A stretch of DNA of 64,000 nucleotides, taken from positions 186,001-250,000 of the forward strand of contig NTLF01000014.1 of NCBI GenBank assembly GCA_002631855.1, given 5' to 3'. Source of the DNA: Zunongwangia sp. ESRF-bin46. GTDB lineage: Bacteria > Bacteroidota > Bacteroidia > Flavobacteriales > Flavobacteriaceae. Each line of letters starts with the position of its first letter. Within the stretch, counting starts at the first letter, position 1. The notes under the pieces are model-generated. The model saw nothing but the letters and a program-made list of their open reading frames with translations. It was not told the origin of the DNA and made no database searches. The position numbers and the translations under genes were made by a program. Below are positions 25,115-34,795 of the stretch, piece after piece.

Positions 25115-28100
25115 ATGAAGTTGTATCTGTTTCTTTTCGCGTTTTTTATGGCCGCAGTTGGCTTTGCGCAGGATACGCTATCTAATTACCGAACCAAAAA
25201 AGCAGTTATAACCGATACTGTTGTGGTTGATAGCTTTAGCATTAATCCGTCTCGTTTTCGGGTGTTGGATAAAACAGGATCGGTTATCGATTCGCTTTCC
25301 TATACAGTTGATTATGAAAATGGAACAGTTGTTTTTTCTGAAGAAATGCAACAAGCTCAAGATTCTGTTACCATTGAATACCTTCGCTATCCACTCTTTT
25401 TAACCCGCGAGTATTATACATTTGATAAAAATTTAATCGTAGAAAACACTGGTGCAATTGAGAAATTATATTCTTTAGATGAAAGTACCGCTGACAACAC
25501 CTTTACGCCTTTTGATGGGTTAAATACCGTGGGAAGTATTTCGCGAGGCATCACCATAGGAAACAATCAAAATGCAGTACTAAATTCCCAATTAGATCTT
25601 CAAATTACTGGGAAGCTAAGTGATAAAGTTTCCATTCGAGCATCAATACAAGACGCTAACATTCCTACTCAGGAAGGCGGTTATTCGCAAAGTTTGGATG
25701 AGTTTGACCAAATTTTTATTGAACTATATAGCGACAAATGGAAAATACGAGCCGGTGACGTAGATCTTGAAAACAACAACAGTTACTTTGGCCGTTTTAA
25801 CAAAAAAGTGCAAGGAATTGCCCTTGGCGGAACTTTTGATCACGAGAATGGCGCTAAAACGTCAGCTTTTGCCAGTGGTGCAATTGTTCGCGGGGTTTTT
25901 CAACGAAGTCAATTTACAGGACAGGAAGGAAATCAAGGTCCCTACAAATTAGTGGGACCCAATGGTGAATTATTCATTTTAATTGTTTCGGGAAGTGAAC
26001 GGGTATATGTAAACGGTTTGTTGTTGCAGCGGGGTGAAAACAATGATTATGTAATTGATTACAACGCTGGGGAAATTACATTTAATTCAACATATCCCAT
26101 TACGGCGAATATGCGTATTTCGGTTGAATATCAATATACAGACCGAAATTTTACCCGCTTTATTGGGTATGGAGGCGGAAATTACAGCAGCGAAAAGTTG
26201 GACATTGGTACGTATGTATATTCTGAAAATGATGCTAAAAACCAACCCCTTCAACAAAACTTATCTGAAGAGCAAGTTGCTATTTTACAAGCTGCTGGCG
26301 ATGATATGGACGCAATGACAGCCCCTTCGGCTGTTCCAGACTCGTATTCAGAAAATAAAATTTTATATAGAAAAGAAATCATTAATGGACAAGAGGTGTT
26401 TGTCTTTTCTACCAATCCGGATGATGAATTATTCAGCGTTCGTTTTACATTGGTTGGCGACAATCAGGGTAATTATGTAATTAGCAATCAAAGTGCCATT
26501 AGCCGAATTTTTGAATATGTGCAACCAATAAATGGTGTTCCGCAAGGTAATTATGAGCCTATTATTCAATTAAATGCCCCGACAAAACTGCAAATTGGTG
26601 GTTTAAACGGAAATTACCGCCCTTCGGAAAAAACAGATATTGGGTTTGAGGTTGCCGGAAGTAAGAATGATCTTAACCTTTTTTCAAATCTTGATGATGG
26701 TGACAACGATGGTTTTGCAGGTCGTTTAACAGCTAAACAGCAATTATTAAAAACACAAGATACGCTGCAGATAAACGGATACGGAACGTTAGATTTCATC
26801 AATCGTGATTTCAGGACCATTGAACGTTTGTATAATATTGAATTTAACCGTGATTGGAATTTGATTAATCCAGTGGGTGATCAACGTTTTATAACTTCTG
26901 GCTTAGAGTTTTTTCAACCCGAAATCGGTGGCGCAACATATGAATTTCAGAATTTAGATTTTTCTGAAAACTTTAGCGGTGTAAGACACGTTGTTTCTTC
27001 AGCCATTCAATTAAAAAAACTTCGTATACAAACCAATGCAAGTTTGTTAAATAGTAAAAGCGATTCATTGGACAGTAAGTTTACGAGGCTTGCAAATACT
27101 ACAACGTATTCATTTAATAAAAGCTGGGTGGGTGGAAAAGTAGGTTACGAAGACAATCAAGTACGCACTATTGAAGACGATCAATTAACGCCAGTAAGTC
27201 AAAAATTTCAGTCGTATGAAGGTTTTGCAGGTATTGGTGATAGCACAAATGTTTTTGTAGAAGCTGGGTATAGACATCAAATTAACGATAGCATTAGTAA
27301 TGCTGAGCTTAAAAAGGTAAATAGCTCGAACACATATTTTTTGAAATCGAAACTTATAAGTAACGAAAACACGCAACTTTCTGTATTTGCTAATTATAGA
27401 GTTTTAAAACGAGAAGCTATTGAAAGTGCTGACACTACAGGATTAACAACAAATATAAATCCTATCGTAAGGAATCGTGAAGAGCAATTTGAAAAATCGT
27501 TGAACTCCCGAATTATCTACAATCAATCTTTGTTAGATAATGGAATACGCCTTAATACCACACTTGAATCTAATAACGGTGTGGTACCACAACAGGAATT
27601 TACGTATGTAAAAGTAGATCCAGGGCAAGGTGTTTATACCTGGAACGATTATAACAACAATGGCATTCAAGATCTGGAAGAATTTGAAGTAGCGCAGTTT
27701 CAAGATCAAGCAGAATACGTCCGTGTGTTGTTGCCCAACCAGATTTTTGTGAAAATACGGCAGAATAAGTTTAGCCAGATTGTGACACTTAATCCGCAGC
27801 AATGGTCTAATAAAGAAGGGATTTTTAAGGTGCTTTCTCAATTTTATAATCAGACATCTTATGTAATTGACCGAAAAGTAAGGCGCGATAATGATGGGTT
27901 TAATATTAATCCTTTTGAAGATGGCGGAGATGATCAATTAGGCCTAAACCTCAACTTCAGGAATGCGTTGTTTTTCAACCGTGGCAAACAGCGCTATACC
28001 ACAAGTTACACCTATATTTCTTCTTCGAGTGACAATTTACTGTCGGTGGGGCTTCAGAAAAACACATTGCAAAGTCACCAAGTAAAGTTTAACCACAAAG

Positions 28101-28588
28101 TGTGGGAAAGCTGGTTGTTTAATTTGGATGGTGCTTTAGGAAATAATAAAAGTACTTCGGAAAATTTTCCAGCTCGAAACTTCAAGTTAGACACTTATGA
28201 ATTTCAACCTAAAGTTTCCTATTTATTGGATAGACAGACACGTTTTGATGTGTTTTATCAGTTTGCGAATAAGGATAATGTATTGGGAAATATGGAAGAG
28301 TTAAATCAACAAAAATTAGGTGCTTCGTTTGCGTATAGCAATGCTGAAAAAATATCAATGAACGGGGAGTTTAATTACATTACCAACGATTTTACGGGAA
28401 GTGCTTTTTCTCCCGTAGCTTATCAAATGCTTGAAGGGTTACAGCCGGGAACTAACTTTAAGTGGCGTGTCTTGTTTCAGAAAAGAATAACGAAGTATTT
28501 AGATGCTAATTTGTCTTACTTTGGAAGAAAAAGTGAAACTTCGAAGACTGTACATACAGGAAGTGTGCAATTGCGGGCTTATTTTTAA
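25115..28588 (+). CDS. Large SprA-like outer-membrane beta-barrel protein
   Basis: This 1157-residue protein has a signal peptide (1-18, GFAQ) and almost nothing but beta-strand pattern, ending in Phe with alternating hydrophobics (SVQLRAYF), the usual signal for barrel insertion. Residues about 135-220 (GSISRGITIGNNQNAVLNSQ, then a GKLSDKVSIRASIQDANIPT stretch and IRAGDVDLENN) closely resemble a module I recall from SprA, the T9SS outer-membrane translocon, although SprA is about twice as long. It is therefore a shorter SprA-like paralogue or relative. It is monocistronic with its own terminator. Role unknown; secretion or surface assembly is possible (inference). Confidence 0.7.
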   Translation: MKLYLFLFAFFMAAVGFAQDTLSNYRTKKAVITDTVVVDSFSINPSRFRVLDKTGSVIDSLSYTVDYENGTVVFSEEMQQAQDSVTIEYLRYPLFLTREYYTFDKNLIVENTGAIEKLYSLDESTADNTFTPFDGLNTVGSISRGITIGNNQNAVLNSQLDLQITGKLSDKVSIRASIQDANIPTQEGGYSQSLDEFDQIFIELYSDKWKIRAGDVDLENNNSYFGRFNKKVQGIALGGTFDHENGAKTSAFASGAIVRGVFQRSQFTGQEGNQGPYKLVGPNGELFILIVSGSERVYVNGLLLQRGENNDYVIDYNAGEITFNSTYPITANMRISVEYQYTDRNFTRFIGYGGGNYSSEKLDIGTYVYSENDAKNQPLQQNLSEEQVAILQAAGDDMDAMTAPSAVPDSYSENKILYRKEIINGQEVFVFSTNPDDELFSVRFTLVGDNQGNYVISNQSAISRIFEYVQPINGVPQGNYEPIIQLNAPTKLQIGGLNGNYRPSEKTDIGFEVAGSKNDLNLFSNLDDGDNDGFAGRLTAKQQLLKTQDTLQINGYGTLDFINRDFRTIERLYNIEFNRDWNLINPVGDQRFITSGLEFFQPEIGGATYEFQNLDFSENFSGVRHVVSSAIQLKKLRIQTNASLLNSKSDSLDSKFTRLANTTTYSFNKSWVGGKVGYEDNQVRTIEDDQLTPVSQKFQSYEGFAGIGDSTNVFVEAGYRHQINDSISNAELKKVNSSNTYFLKSKLISNENTQLSVFANYRVLKREAIESADTTGLTTNINPIVRNREEQFEKSLNSRIIYNQSLLDNGIRLNTTLESNNGVVPQQEFTYVKVDPGQGVYTWNDYNNNGIQDLEEFEVAQFQDQAEYVRVLLPNQIFVKIRQNKFSQIVTLNPQQWSNKEGIFKVLSQFYNQTSYVIDRKVRRDNDGFNINPFEDGGDDQLGLNLNFRNALFFNRGKQRYTTSYTYISSSSDNLLSVGLQKNTLQSHQVKFNHKVWESWLFNLDGALGNNKSTSENFPARNFKLDTYEFQPKVSYLLDRQTRFDVFYQFANKDNVLGNMEELNQQKLGASFAYSNAEKISMNGEFNYITNDFTGSAFSPVAYQMLEGLQPGTNFKWRVLFQKRITKYLDANLSYFGRKSETSKTVHTGSVQLRAYF

Positions 28589-28598
28589 AAACATAAAA

Positions 28599-28625
28599 AA
28601 AAGCGGAACCGTCGGCTCCGCTTTT
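28599..28625. terminator. Bidirectional terminator
   Basis: A 9-bp stem (28599-28607 with 28617-28625), an A-C mismatch and two more GC pairs close a 3-nt loop. A-run and T-run flanks are on both strands. It separates the convergent genes ending at 28588 and 28648. Confidence 0.9.
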
Positions 28626-28647
28626 ATATTTAACTAAAATAGAGTGT

Positions 28648-31575
28648 TTATTCAACGATAATTCGTTTTACACTTTCGTATTTGTTATTACCTATTCTTA
28701 CAATATAAACTCCTGAAGCAACATAGGACATATCAAGAGTATACTCATAACCTTTTCCGTTATTTTCTAAAAGGTGGCTTGTTAAAGTCTGTCCCAACAT
28801 GTTAGTTACCGTTATGGCCAACTTGTTTGTTATATTAGTTGTTAACAATTGAGCTTTAAATTGATCATTACCTTGATTGATAACAATTAATTCAGAACCA
28901 TCTTCAAATTCCTCGCCTACACCTAATAATTCGTCACTACATAATTGTAGCGTCCAATCTAAAAGTTGACCGCCGTCACCTCCAGCATTATCGGTAATAA
29001 CTAGTGTCCAATCTCCAGCTGAAGTTAAACCGTTAAAATCTGATAAATTACCATCAGGTGAGAATGAGCCTGTAAAGGGAGGTGTACCCGAAGATATTGG
29101 ATCTGAAGCATCATCATCGAAAGTGGTATTTGAATAATCATTGCCAGAACCACCGTTTCTATCAGATAATTCTACTTCAGTGCCGTCTGGTCCTACTATT
29201 TTAATATCTATATCACCTGTATAAGTATGTTCTAAATTCAATGTGATGTTTACATCATTGATGATAAAATTATCTGCTAATGTAATAACAGATTCGGTTA
29301 CCTCACCAGAACCTGGACCAATAGGTTGGTTATCGTCATTGGTAGTAGAATTACAAGGGAAACTCTCTATACTTACTGCCTGGCTATCATTGCTAGGATC
29401 GCCATCACCTGTTAGTTCTGTTCTAACTAAAATGTTATGTTGACGCGTTGACGAAAGATCTACAAGTCCATTAAATGTATATGTAAGTGTTTCTCCTGGC
29501 GCTAAAGGTCCTGCAATATTTTCAGTTGTAATTCTGTCTGGATTATTATCTTTAATATAAGAAACGTCAAAATTAGACTGTTCAGCAGTACCAAAGTTTT
29601 CTATAATAACTGTAACTTCTTCATCACTTAAACCATCGCCAGACATTGGACTTGTAATTTCCACAACGCCAATATCACTAGAAAGTATATGCGTAACATT
29701 TGAAATCACTGCATCATTCGTATTGTCTTCATCTCCAGATAAATTGGTAGATGATTCAATTTCATAGGTTTGTCCTTCCGTAGATAAATCAACCGTCTGC
29801 GTAAATGTGTATTGTGCAGTTGTAGCTGAAGCTAAAGGTCCTGCAAAAGTCTCATTTGCAATTGTTGTTCCATCAACAACTAATTCAACTGGAATGTCTG
29901 ACTGAGAGTTCTCACCAAAATTAAATATCGTAACTGTAACTTCTTCAGCATTTGACAAGTCACCATCTACAGGAGAATCTATACTTACAACTCCTACATC
30001 ATTGTCAAAATCAGGTGCAATTTGAAATACACCAACAACATCTTTTCTACCACTATTCATATATTCATTGATAAACCAAAACTCTTTATCGTTATCAGGG
30101 TCAAGGTCTATTTTACTATAATCACCATATCTAAAACTTGGTATGTTTTGGTTACCTGCAGCAATAAGCTCTTCTGAAATTGTCATGGTATTTACTGGAT
30201 CGCTAGTAAATCTACCTGTATAATAAGAACTCACTCTAAAGTCAGTAGGGTTTGGTGTATCTGGTCCAGCCATAGATGTATAACCCATACCTATATTACC
30301 TTGAAGGTCCATCATCATACTTCCATGCCAAGCATGTCTACCATCTGGCGCAGTATATGTCCCTTCTTGGTGAATGGTCCAAGGCTGTCCATCAGCAGGT
30401 TGACGTAACTCAAACCAGCGAATTCCAGCCAACTCTCCTCCAGAAGCATCGGTATCAACAACAAAGTTAAAAACAGCAGAGTTATGACCAGAAAACTTTC
30501 TGAACTGTGCTTGATTCATAATTGTTGCTTGTAGTGCATCAATTGTAGCACCACCACCTGGTTGTGTTAAGTTTGAAAAACTCCCTCCGTCAAAAACAGA
30601 GATAAAAGGAGTTGTTGTAATTTCGTTAGGTTGAGAAATGGATGAATTTCCTGGGGTATCCCAATCCACATCGACAGTCCATAATTTTATATGATCTTCT
30701 GAAACACCACTCCATGCATCATCTTGAAGATACACTATAGGAGCACTACCGGTAGCCGGTAAGTTGTCATCAGTAACGTTAATTGCTTGTGGACTATAAA
30801 ACCCACTAGTTGCTATACCAGGAAGTGGAAACCCAATTATTTGTGCATTAGGGTCACCAGCTAACATAGCGTCACGTTCCAAAGCATAAATACGGTTACT
30901 AGTATTTGAAGTATTATCTGTTATGTAATAGCCATCGCTCCAAACTGAAAGTTTTTGATAATCATTTACAGAAGGTATTGTATAAGTGTACCAACCATCA
31001 TTTATTGGGTCAGGGCCATCAGACACAGCTATTTGAGCACCGCCACCTAAAAAGGTTATTACCCAACGATCTGCCGCATTATCATATGAAACAGTTAAAT
31101 CACAACATCCCCCATTTGGAAAAATTGTAGGATTTGGAGCTGTTTGTGGTGTTAATGCATTACCGTCTTTATCATAAATTATAAAACCCGTATTAAAAAC
31201 CACAAAAACGTGATCAGGTCCAACGGCTAGTGCAGGATCGGTAGGTTGTGAGTTTGAAGAAGCAGCATCAAATACTAAACTTGGTTCTCTACCAGGTATT
31301 TTACCAGCTAATCTATGTGGGTTACGCACAAAATAATCGTTTTCTGTTTGAGGATCTTTTCCAGGTACCACGTTATTTTTGGAAGCTCGGGCATCATTCA
31401 TTTCCTCTTCTTTGACCCTAGCGGGTGGAAGATTGGTTTGTGATGCTATGGAGGGAACATGTTGCATGGAAATCGCTTTTCCAATAAACGTGGGTTTTTC
31501 TCCATTCTTGTCTTGTGCCTTTACTGAAAAAACAGTCAGTACAAAAAGCACTAGTAGGGATAGTTTTAACTTCAT
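28648..31575 (-). CDS. T9SS-secreted protein with CARDB-like repeats and proprotein convertase P-domain
   Basis: This 975-residue secreted protein has a signal peptide (1-20, SVKAQ). A large N-terminal region (about 85-500) resembles a propeller-like or hydrolase-like domain with DPALAVGPDHVFVVFN. Two tandem CARDB-like Ig folds follow (about 515-620 and 625-730, each opening DVGVV or DIGVVEI, with the EEVTVTI motif). Next comes a P-domain (about 745-880, LNLEHTYTGDIDIKI, SAGDWTLVITDNAGG) and last a T9SS type A sorting tail ending ESVKRIIVE. An in-frame ATG 45 bp upstream is rejected because the Met at 31575 starts the signal peptide. Substrate or target unknown. Confidence 0.85.
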   Translation of the reverse strand: MKLKLSLLVLFVLTVFSVKAQDKNGEKPTFIGKAISMQHVPSIASQTNLPPARVKEEEMNDARASKNNVVPGKDPQTENDYFVRNPHRLAGKIPGREPSLVFDAASSNSQPTDPALAVGPDHVFVVFNTGFIIYDKDGNALTPQTAPNPTIFPNGGCCDLTVSYDNAADRWVITFLGGGAQIAVSDGPDPINDGWYTYTIPSVNDYQKLSVWSDGYYITDNTSNTSNRIYALERDAMLAGDPNAQIIGFPLPGIATSGFYSPQAINVTDDNLPATGSAPIVYLQDDAWSGVSEDHIKLWTVDVDWDTPGNSSISQPNEITTTPFISVFDGGSFSNLTQPGGGATIDALQATIMNQAQFRKFSGHNSAVFNFVVDTDASGGELAGIRWFELRQPADGQPWTIHQEGTYTAPDGRHAWHGSMMMDLQGNIGMGYTSMAGPDTPNPTDFRVSSYYTGRFTSDPVNTMTISEELIAAGNQNIPSFRYGDYSKIDLDPDNDKEFWFINEYMNSGRKDVVGVFQIAPDFDNDVGVVSIDSPVDGDLSNAEEVTVTIFNFGENSQSDIPVELVVDGTTIANETFAGPLASATTAQYTFTQTVDLSTEGQTYEIESSTNLSGDEDNTNDAVISNVTHILSSDIGVVEITSPMSGDGLSDEEVTVIIENFGTAEQSNFDVSYIKDNNPDRITTENIAGPLAPGETLTYTFNGLVDLSSTRQHNILVRTELTGDGDPSNDSQAVSIESFPCNSTTNDDNQPIGPGSGEVTESVITLADNFIINDVNITLNLEHTYTGDIDIKIVGPDGTEVELSDRNGGSGNDYSNTTFDDDASDPISSGTPPFTGSFSPDGNLSDFNGLTSAGDWTLVITDNAGGDGGQLLDWTLQLCSDELLGVGEEFEDGSELIVINQGNDQFKAQLLTTNITNKLAITVTNMLGQTLTSHLLENNGKGYEYTLDMSYVASGVYIVRIGNNKYESVKRIIVE

Positions 31576-31782
31576 TCTATTAGTTTTAGTTAATAATTTC
31601 TTAATTTGATAAAAATACAATGCATTTAAGAAAACACAATAAAAGGTTCGTTAAAGTTTAAAGTAAAGATTCCTGTAACTATTTTATTCAACATTTTATT
31701 AAAACATGCTTAGATGTCTAGTTTTTATGTATTAAAAGCTTTCAACACATTCTGAAAAAATTAAGAATTCCCTATACTTTTT

Positions 31783-31803
31783 AAGATACATTATTTGTAT
31801 CTT
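31783..31803. promoter_or_regulatory. 21-bp palindrome upstream of a small lipoprotein gene
   Basis: AAGATAC and GTATCTT arms (7 bp, perfect) flank a 7-bp AT spacer, centred 41 bp before the ATG at 31834. No T-run follows. It could be a regulator site overlapping the promoter, but in an AT-rich gap chance is a real alternative. Confidence 0.3.
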
Positions 31804-31833
31804 CAATGTTTATAACCCCTCAAAATTTAAATC

Positions 31834-32196
31834 ATGACTTTTTTAAAAACCAGCCTTAGCTTGTTCTTATTACTAGCTTTAGCTTGTAACAGTTCTAAAA
31901 ACACAACATCTAACAATGACAATGAAATGTCTTCAGAAAATAATAAAACAGAACAAAAAATGATGGAAGCCGGATTTAAAAAAGGAACTATTGTGTTTTC
32001 AGAAGAAGAAGGCGACTGTCCTTATACTATACAAATTGAAGAAAACGGTAATTTTTTAGATCCTATTAATTTAGAAGAATCTTATAAAGCAGGTGGTACC
32101 GAAGTTTGGGTTAAATATAATGGCCTAAGAAGAATGAATCGTTGTGTAAAAGCAAATCCTGTTAGCATTTCTGAAATACAAAAAAGAGCAGAATAA
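31834..32196 (+). CDS. Small lipoprotein of unknown function
   Basis: This 120-residue protein has a signal peptide ending LALAC (Cys18), then a low-complexity Ser/Asn/Glu linker (19-45) and a compact C-terminal domain (about 48-120) with Cys61 in EEGDCPYTIQIEENG and Cys102 in RMNRCVKANP. I recognise it only as the kind of small conserved domain seen in flavobacterial envelope proteins. It stands alone, followed by a convergent glyS. The 258-bp gap upstream (31576-31833) holds the palindrome at 31783-31803 and nothing else I can identify. Confidence 0.65.
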   Translation: MTFLKTSLSLFLLLALACNSSKNTTSNNDNEMSSENNKTEQKMMEAGFKKGTIVFSEEEGDCPYTIQIEENGNFLDPINLEESYKAGGTEVWVKYNGLRRMNRCVKANPVSISEIQKRAE

Positions 32197-32234
32197 CATT
32201 CCACTCTTTTTTACACTTTATTTTAATCTTATTT

Positions 32235-33770
32235 TTACTGAAGCCAAGCTTTAAAAGAAATGCTCTTTTTCAGTTTTTCTGATAGTTCTGAAATAGCAAT
32301 TCGCTCCTGCTCCATCGTATCACGATCTCTAATGGTTACCGTGTTGTCTTCTTTTGTCTGATGATCTACTGTAATGCAATATGGTGTTCCAGCAGCATCT
32401 TGACGACGATAACGTCTTCCCACGGCATCTTTTTCATCGTAACTTACATTATAATCCCATTGTAACTCATTGATTATCTTCTGTGCAATTTCAGGCAGCC
32501 CATCCTTTTTGACCAACGGCAAAATAGCTGCTTTTGTAGGCGCTAATATGGCTGGTATTTTTAAAACGGTTCGGGTTGTGCCTCCTTCTAATTCTTCTTC
32601 TTCTAAAGAATTACTTAACACGGCCAAAAACATTCTATCTAGACCTATTGATGTTTCAACTACATAAGGAACGTAATTTTTGTTCATTTCAGGATCGAAA
32701 AACTGAAGTTTTTTACCACTGTGCTCTTCGTGTGCTTTTAAATCAAAATCGGTTCGGGAATGGATACCTTCCAACTCTTTAAATCCGAATGGGAAATTAA
32801 ATTCTATATCGGCTGCGGCGTTCGCATAATGGGCCAATTTTTCGTGGTCGTGGAACCGGTAGTTTTCTTCTCCCATTCCTAACGACATGTGCCATTTTAA
32901 ACGGGTTTCTTTCCAGTATTCGTACCATTTTAATTCATCACCGGGGCGAACAAAAAATTGCATTTCCATTTGCTCAAACTCCCGCATACGGAATATGAAC
33001 TGACGCGCAACGATTTCATTTCTGAAAGCTTTACCAGTTTGAGCAATACCAAACGGTATTTTCATACGGCCCGTTTTTTGAACGTTCAAGAAGTTTACAA
33101 AAATACCCTGTGCTGTTTCGGGACGTAAATATAAATCGGTTGCACTTTCTGCTGAAGCTCCTAACTTAGTACCAAACATTAAGTTAAACTGTCGTACTTC
33201 GGTCCAGTTTTTACTTCCGGTTTCAGGACATGCTATTCCTAATTCTTCAATAAGGGCTTTAACATCTTTTAAATCTTCAGCAGCAAGTGATTTTGCCATG
33301 CGACTTAAAATTTCTTTTTGCTCCTTTCGATAACGAACAACGCGTGGATGCGTACCTACAAATTCGGCTTCATCAAAATCGTCACCAAAGCGTTTTTTGG
33401 CTTTTTTTATTTCTTTTTGAGCCTTTTGCTCCAATTTTTCAGCATAATCCTCTATCAGCACATCTGCTCGATATCTCTTTTTTGAGTCTTTATTATCTAT
33501 TAAAGGATCCGTAAAGGCATCAACGTGACCAGAGGCTTTCCAAGTAGTTGGATGCATAAGTATAGATGCATCTATCCCAACAATGTTTTGGTGCATATAC
33601 ACCATACTTCGCCACCAATATTCACGGATATTCTTTTTTAACTCTACTCCGTTTTGTGCATAATCATACACGGCACTAAGTCCGTCATATATTTCACTGG
33701 ACGCAAAAACATATCCATATTCTTTTGCGTGGGAAACTACCTTCTTAAAATGATCTTCGTTATTTGCCAT
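32235..33770 (-). CDS. glyS: Glycine-tRNA ligase (single-chain, dimeric type)
   Basis: This enzyme charges tRNA-Gly. It is the 511-residue class II enzyme of the alpha-2 type (the archaeal/eukaryotic-like and Bacteroidota form, unlike the alpha2-beta2 enzyme of E. coli). Motif 2 sits in the region FRNEIVARQFIFRMREFEQME, motif 3 in GLDRMFLAVL, and the anticodon-binding domain occupies about the last 110 residues (APTKAAILPLVKKD). The start is at 33770. A TATTTTTG promoter box ends 4 bp upstream, so the message may lack a leader. Confidence 0.97.
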   Translation of the reverse strand: MANNEDHFKKVVSHAKEYGYVFASSEIYDGLSAVYDYAQNGVELKKNIREYWWRSMVYMHQNIVGIDASILMHPTTWKASGHVDAFTDPLIDNKDSKKRYRADVLIEDYAEKLEQKAQKEIKKAKKRFGDDFDEAEFVGTHPRVVRYRKEQKEILSRMAKSLAAEDLKDVKALIEELGIACPETGSKNWTEVRQFNLMFGTKLGASAESATDLYLRPETAQGIFVNFLNVQKTGRMKIPFGIAQTGKAFRNEIVARQFIFRMREFEQMEMQFFVRPGDELKWYEYWKETRLKWHMSLGMGEENYRFHDHEKLAHYANAAADIEFNFPFGFKELEGIHSRTDFDLKAHEEHSGKKLQFFDPEMNKNYVPYVVETSIGLDRMFLAVLSNSLEEEELEGGTTRTVLKIPAILAPTKAAILPLVKKDGLPEIAQKIINELQWDYNVSYDEKDAVGRRYRRQDAAGTPYCITVDHQTKEDNTVTIRDRDTMEQERIAISELSEKLKKSISFKAWLQ

Positions 33771-33774
33771 AGCG

Positions 33775-33782
33775 CAAAAATA
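33775..33782 (-). promoter_or_regulatory. -7 box (TATTTTTG) next to the glyS start
   Basis: A perfect TAnnTTTG on the minus strand, only 4 nt before the ATG and just beyond the T-run of the upstream terminator. No -33 element can be placed, because that region is the terminator stem. Confidence 0.4.
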
Positions 33783-33785
33783 AAA

Positions 33786-33813
33786 AAACCGCTACGATAA
33801 CACGTAGCGGTTT
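33786..33813 (-). terminator. Terminator of the 33833-34717 gene
   Basis: An 11-bp perfect stem (33786-33796 with 33803-33813) and a 6-nt loop are followed on the minus strand by a T-run. It lies 20 bp past the stop codon at 33833 and insulates glyS. Confidence 0.9.
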
Positions 33814-33832
33814 AATAAATTTATTGTTGTTA

Positions 33833-34717
33833 TTATTTTAATTCCATAGTTGTAGTAGCAACTTGTGTTTCACCATCAAACACATTCACTACATAACGTC
33901 CTTCAATCAAATTGTTTTCGGTAGCATTTACCAATACACAAACGTCTAACTCTTCATTTTCATAAAAAACACTTGTTTTAGCACTATAGTTTAAAATGTC
34001 TCCATTTTCAAAACTAATGGTTTCTTTATCACCCAATAAGTTATTTTTAGGGTTTATAACTTGAACAAATAATTCTCGATCACCACTTTGTGCGATGGCA
34101 TTTGGTGCTAAAGTAAAGCAAGCCCTTATTTTATCTGCTCTACTGGCTCTTCGAGTATCTACTACCTTACCGCTATTACGGATAATTACAGCTTCTCCTC
34201 GTAAGTCGGTTGCATTTACAATTGAACCTTTTTTAATGGTTTCGGCCATAGACGTGTTTTCTTCATTAACAGAGTCTACCACTTTTATAGTTTCATTTAA
34301 CACAGAGGTTGTGCTGTCACGCTCCATAGCAATACGTTTATTAACTGCTATTAAGCTATCGGCTCGTTTAAAAAGCATTTTACGTTCATTTTTCAGCCTT
34401 CCCACTTCAGATTTATAACGTTCAATTAAAAGCACGTTCGCCTCAGCATCTTTAACCGAGTCTAATAGTACTTCAATTCGGTCACGAGCTGCCAAAAGAT
34501 CTTTGTCTTTTAACTCGTTATCTTGGATTACCTCATCGTAGTTAGCGATCAACTCTTCCAATTCATTTTCAATTGTTTCTTTTTGTTGCTCAAGGCCGGT
34601 TACCTTATCTTTACTATCATTGTAAAGAGAAACGGTGTAAACGGCAAGTGCAATCAACAATACAGATAACACTCCTATGAGTATTTTAAACTTGGTTCCA
34701 TTTGTTTCTGAGCTCAT
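33833..34717 (-). CDS. Membrane-anchored coiled-coil protein of unknown function
   Basis: This 294-residue protein has one N-terminal membrane helix (about 10-30), no cleavable signal, a long coiled coil (about 38-165, rich in Glu/Lys/Leu heptads) and a C-terminal beta-rich domain (about 170-294: RGEAVIIRNSGKVVDTRR, then IRACFTLAPNAIAQSG). I recall similar chromosome-segregation-like annotated proteins in flavobacteria, but there is no SMC ATPase motif, so that label is not justified. It is divergent from comF. Confidence 0.7.
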   Translation of the reverse strand: MSSETNGTKFKILIGVLSVLLIALAVYTVSLYNDSKDKVTGLEQQKETIENELEELIANYDEVIQDNELKDKDLLAARDRIEVLLDSVKDAEANVLLIERYKSEVGRLKNERKMLFKRADSLIAVNKRIAMERDSTTSVLNETIKVVDSVNEENTSMAETIKKGSIVNATDLRGEAVIIRNSGKVVDTRRASRADKIRACFTLAPNAIAQSGDRELFVQVINPKNNLLGDKETISFENGDILNYSAKTSVFYENEELDVCVLVNATENNLIEGRYVVNVFDGETQVATTTMELK

Positions 34718-34795
34718 GTCAAATTGGTTTTAAATGCTAAAGTACTAAGGTAGTAATAACCGAAACGTTTACAAAATGGTAAAAAAATTTAAATT

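Noticed and set aside
28648-31575. Subtilisin-like protease reading of the T9SS P-domain protein
   Set aside because: P-domains often follow subtilisin domains, but no Asp-His-Ser catalytic motifs are visible in the N-terminal part.
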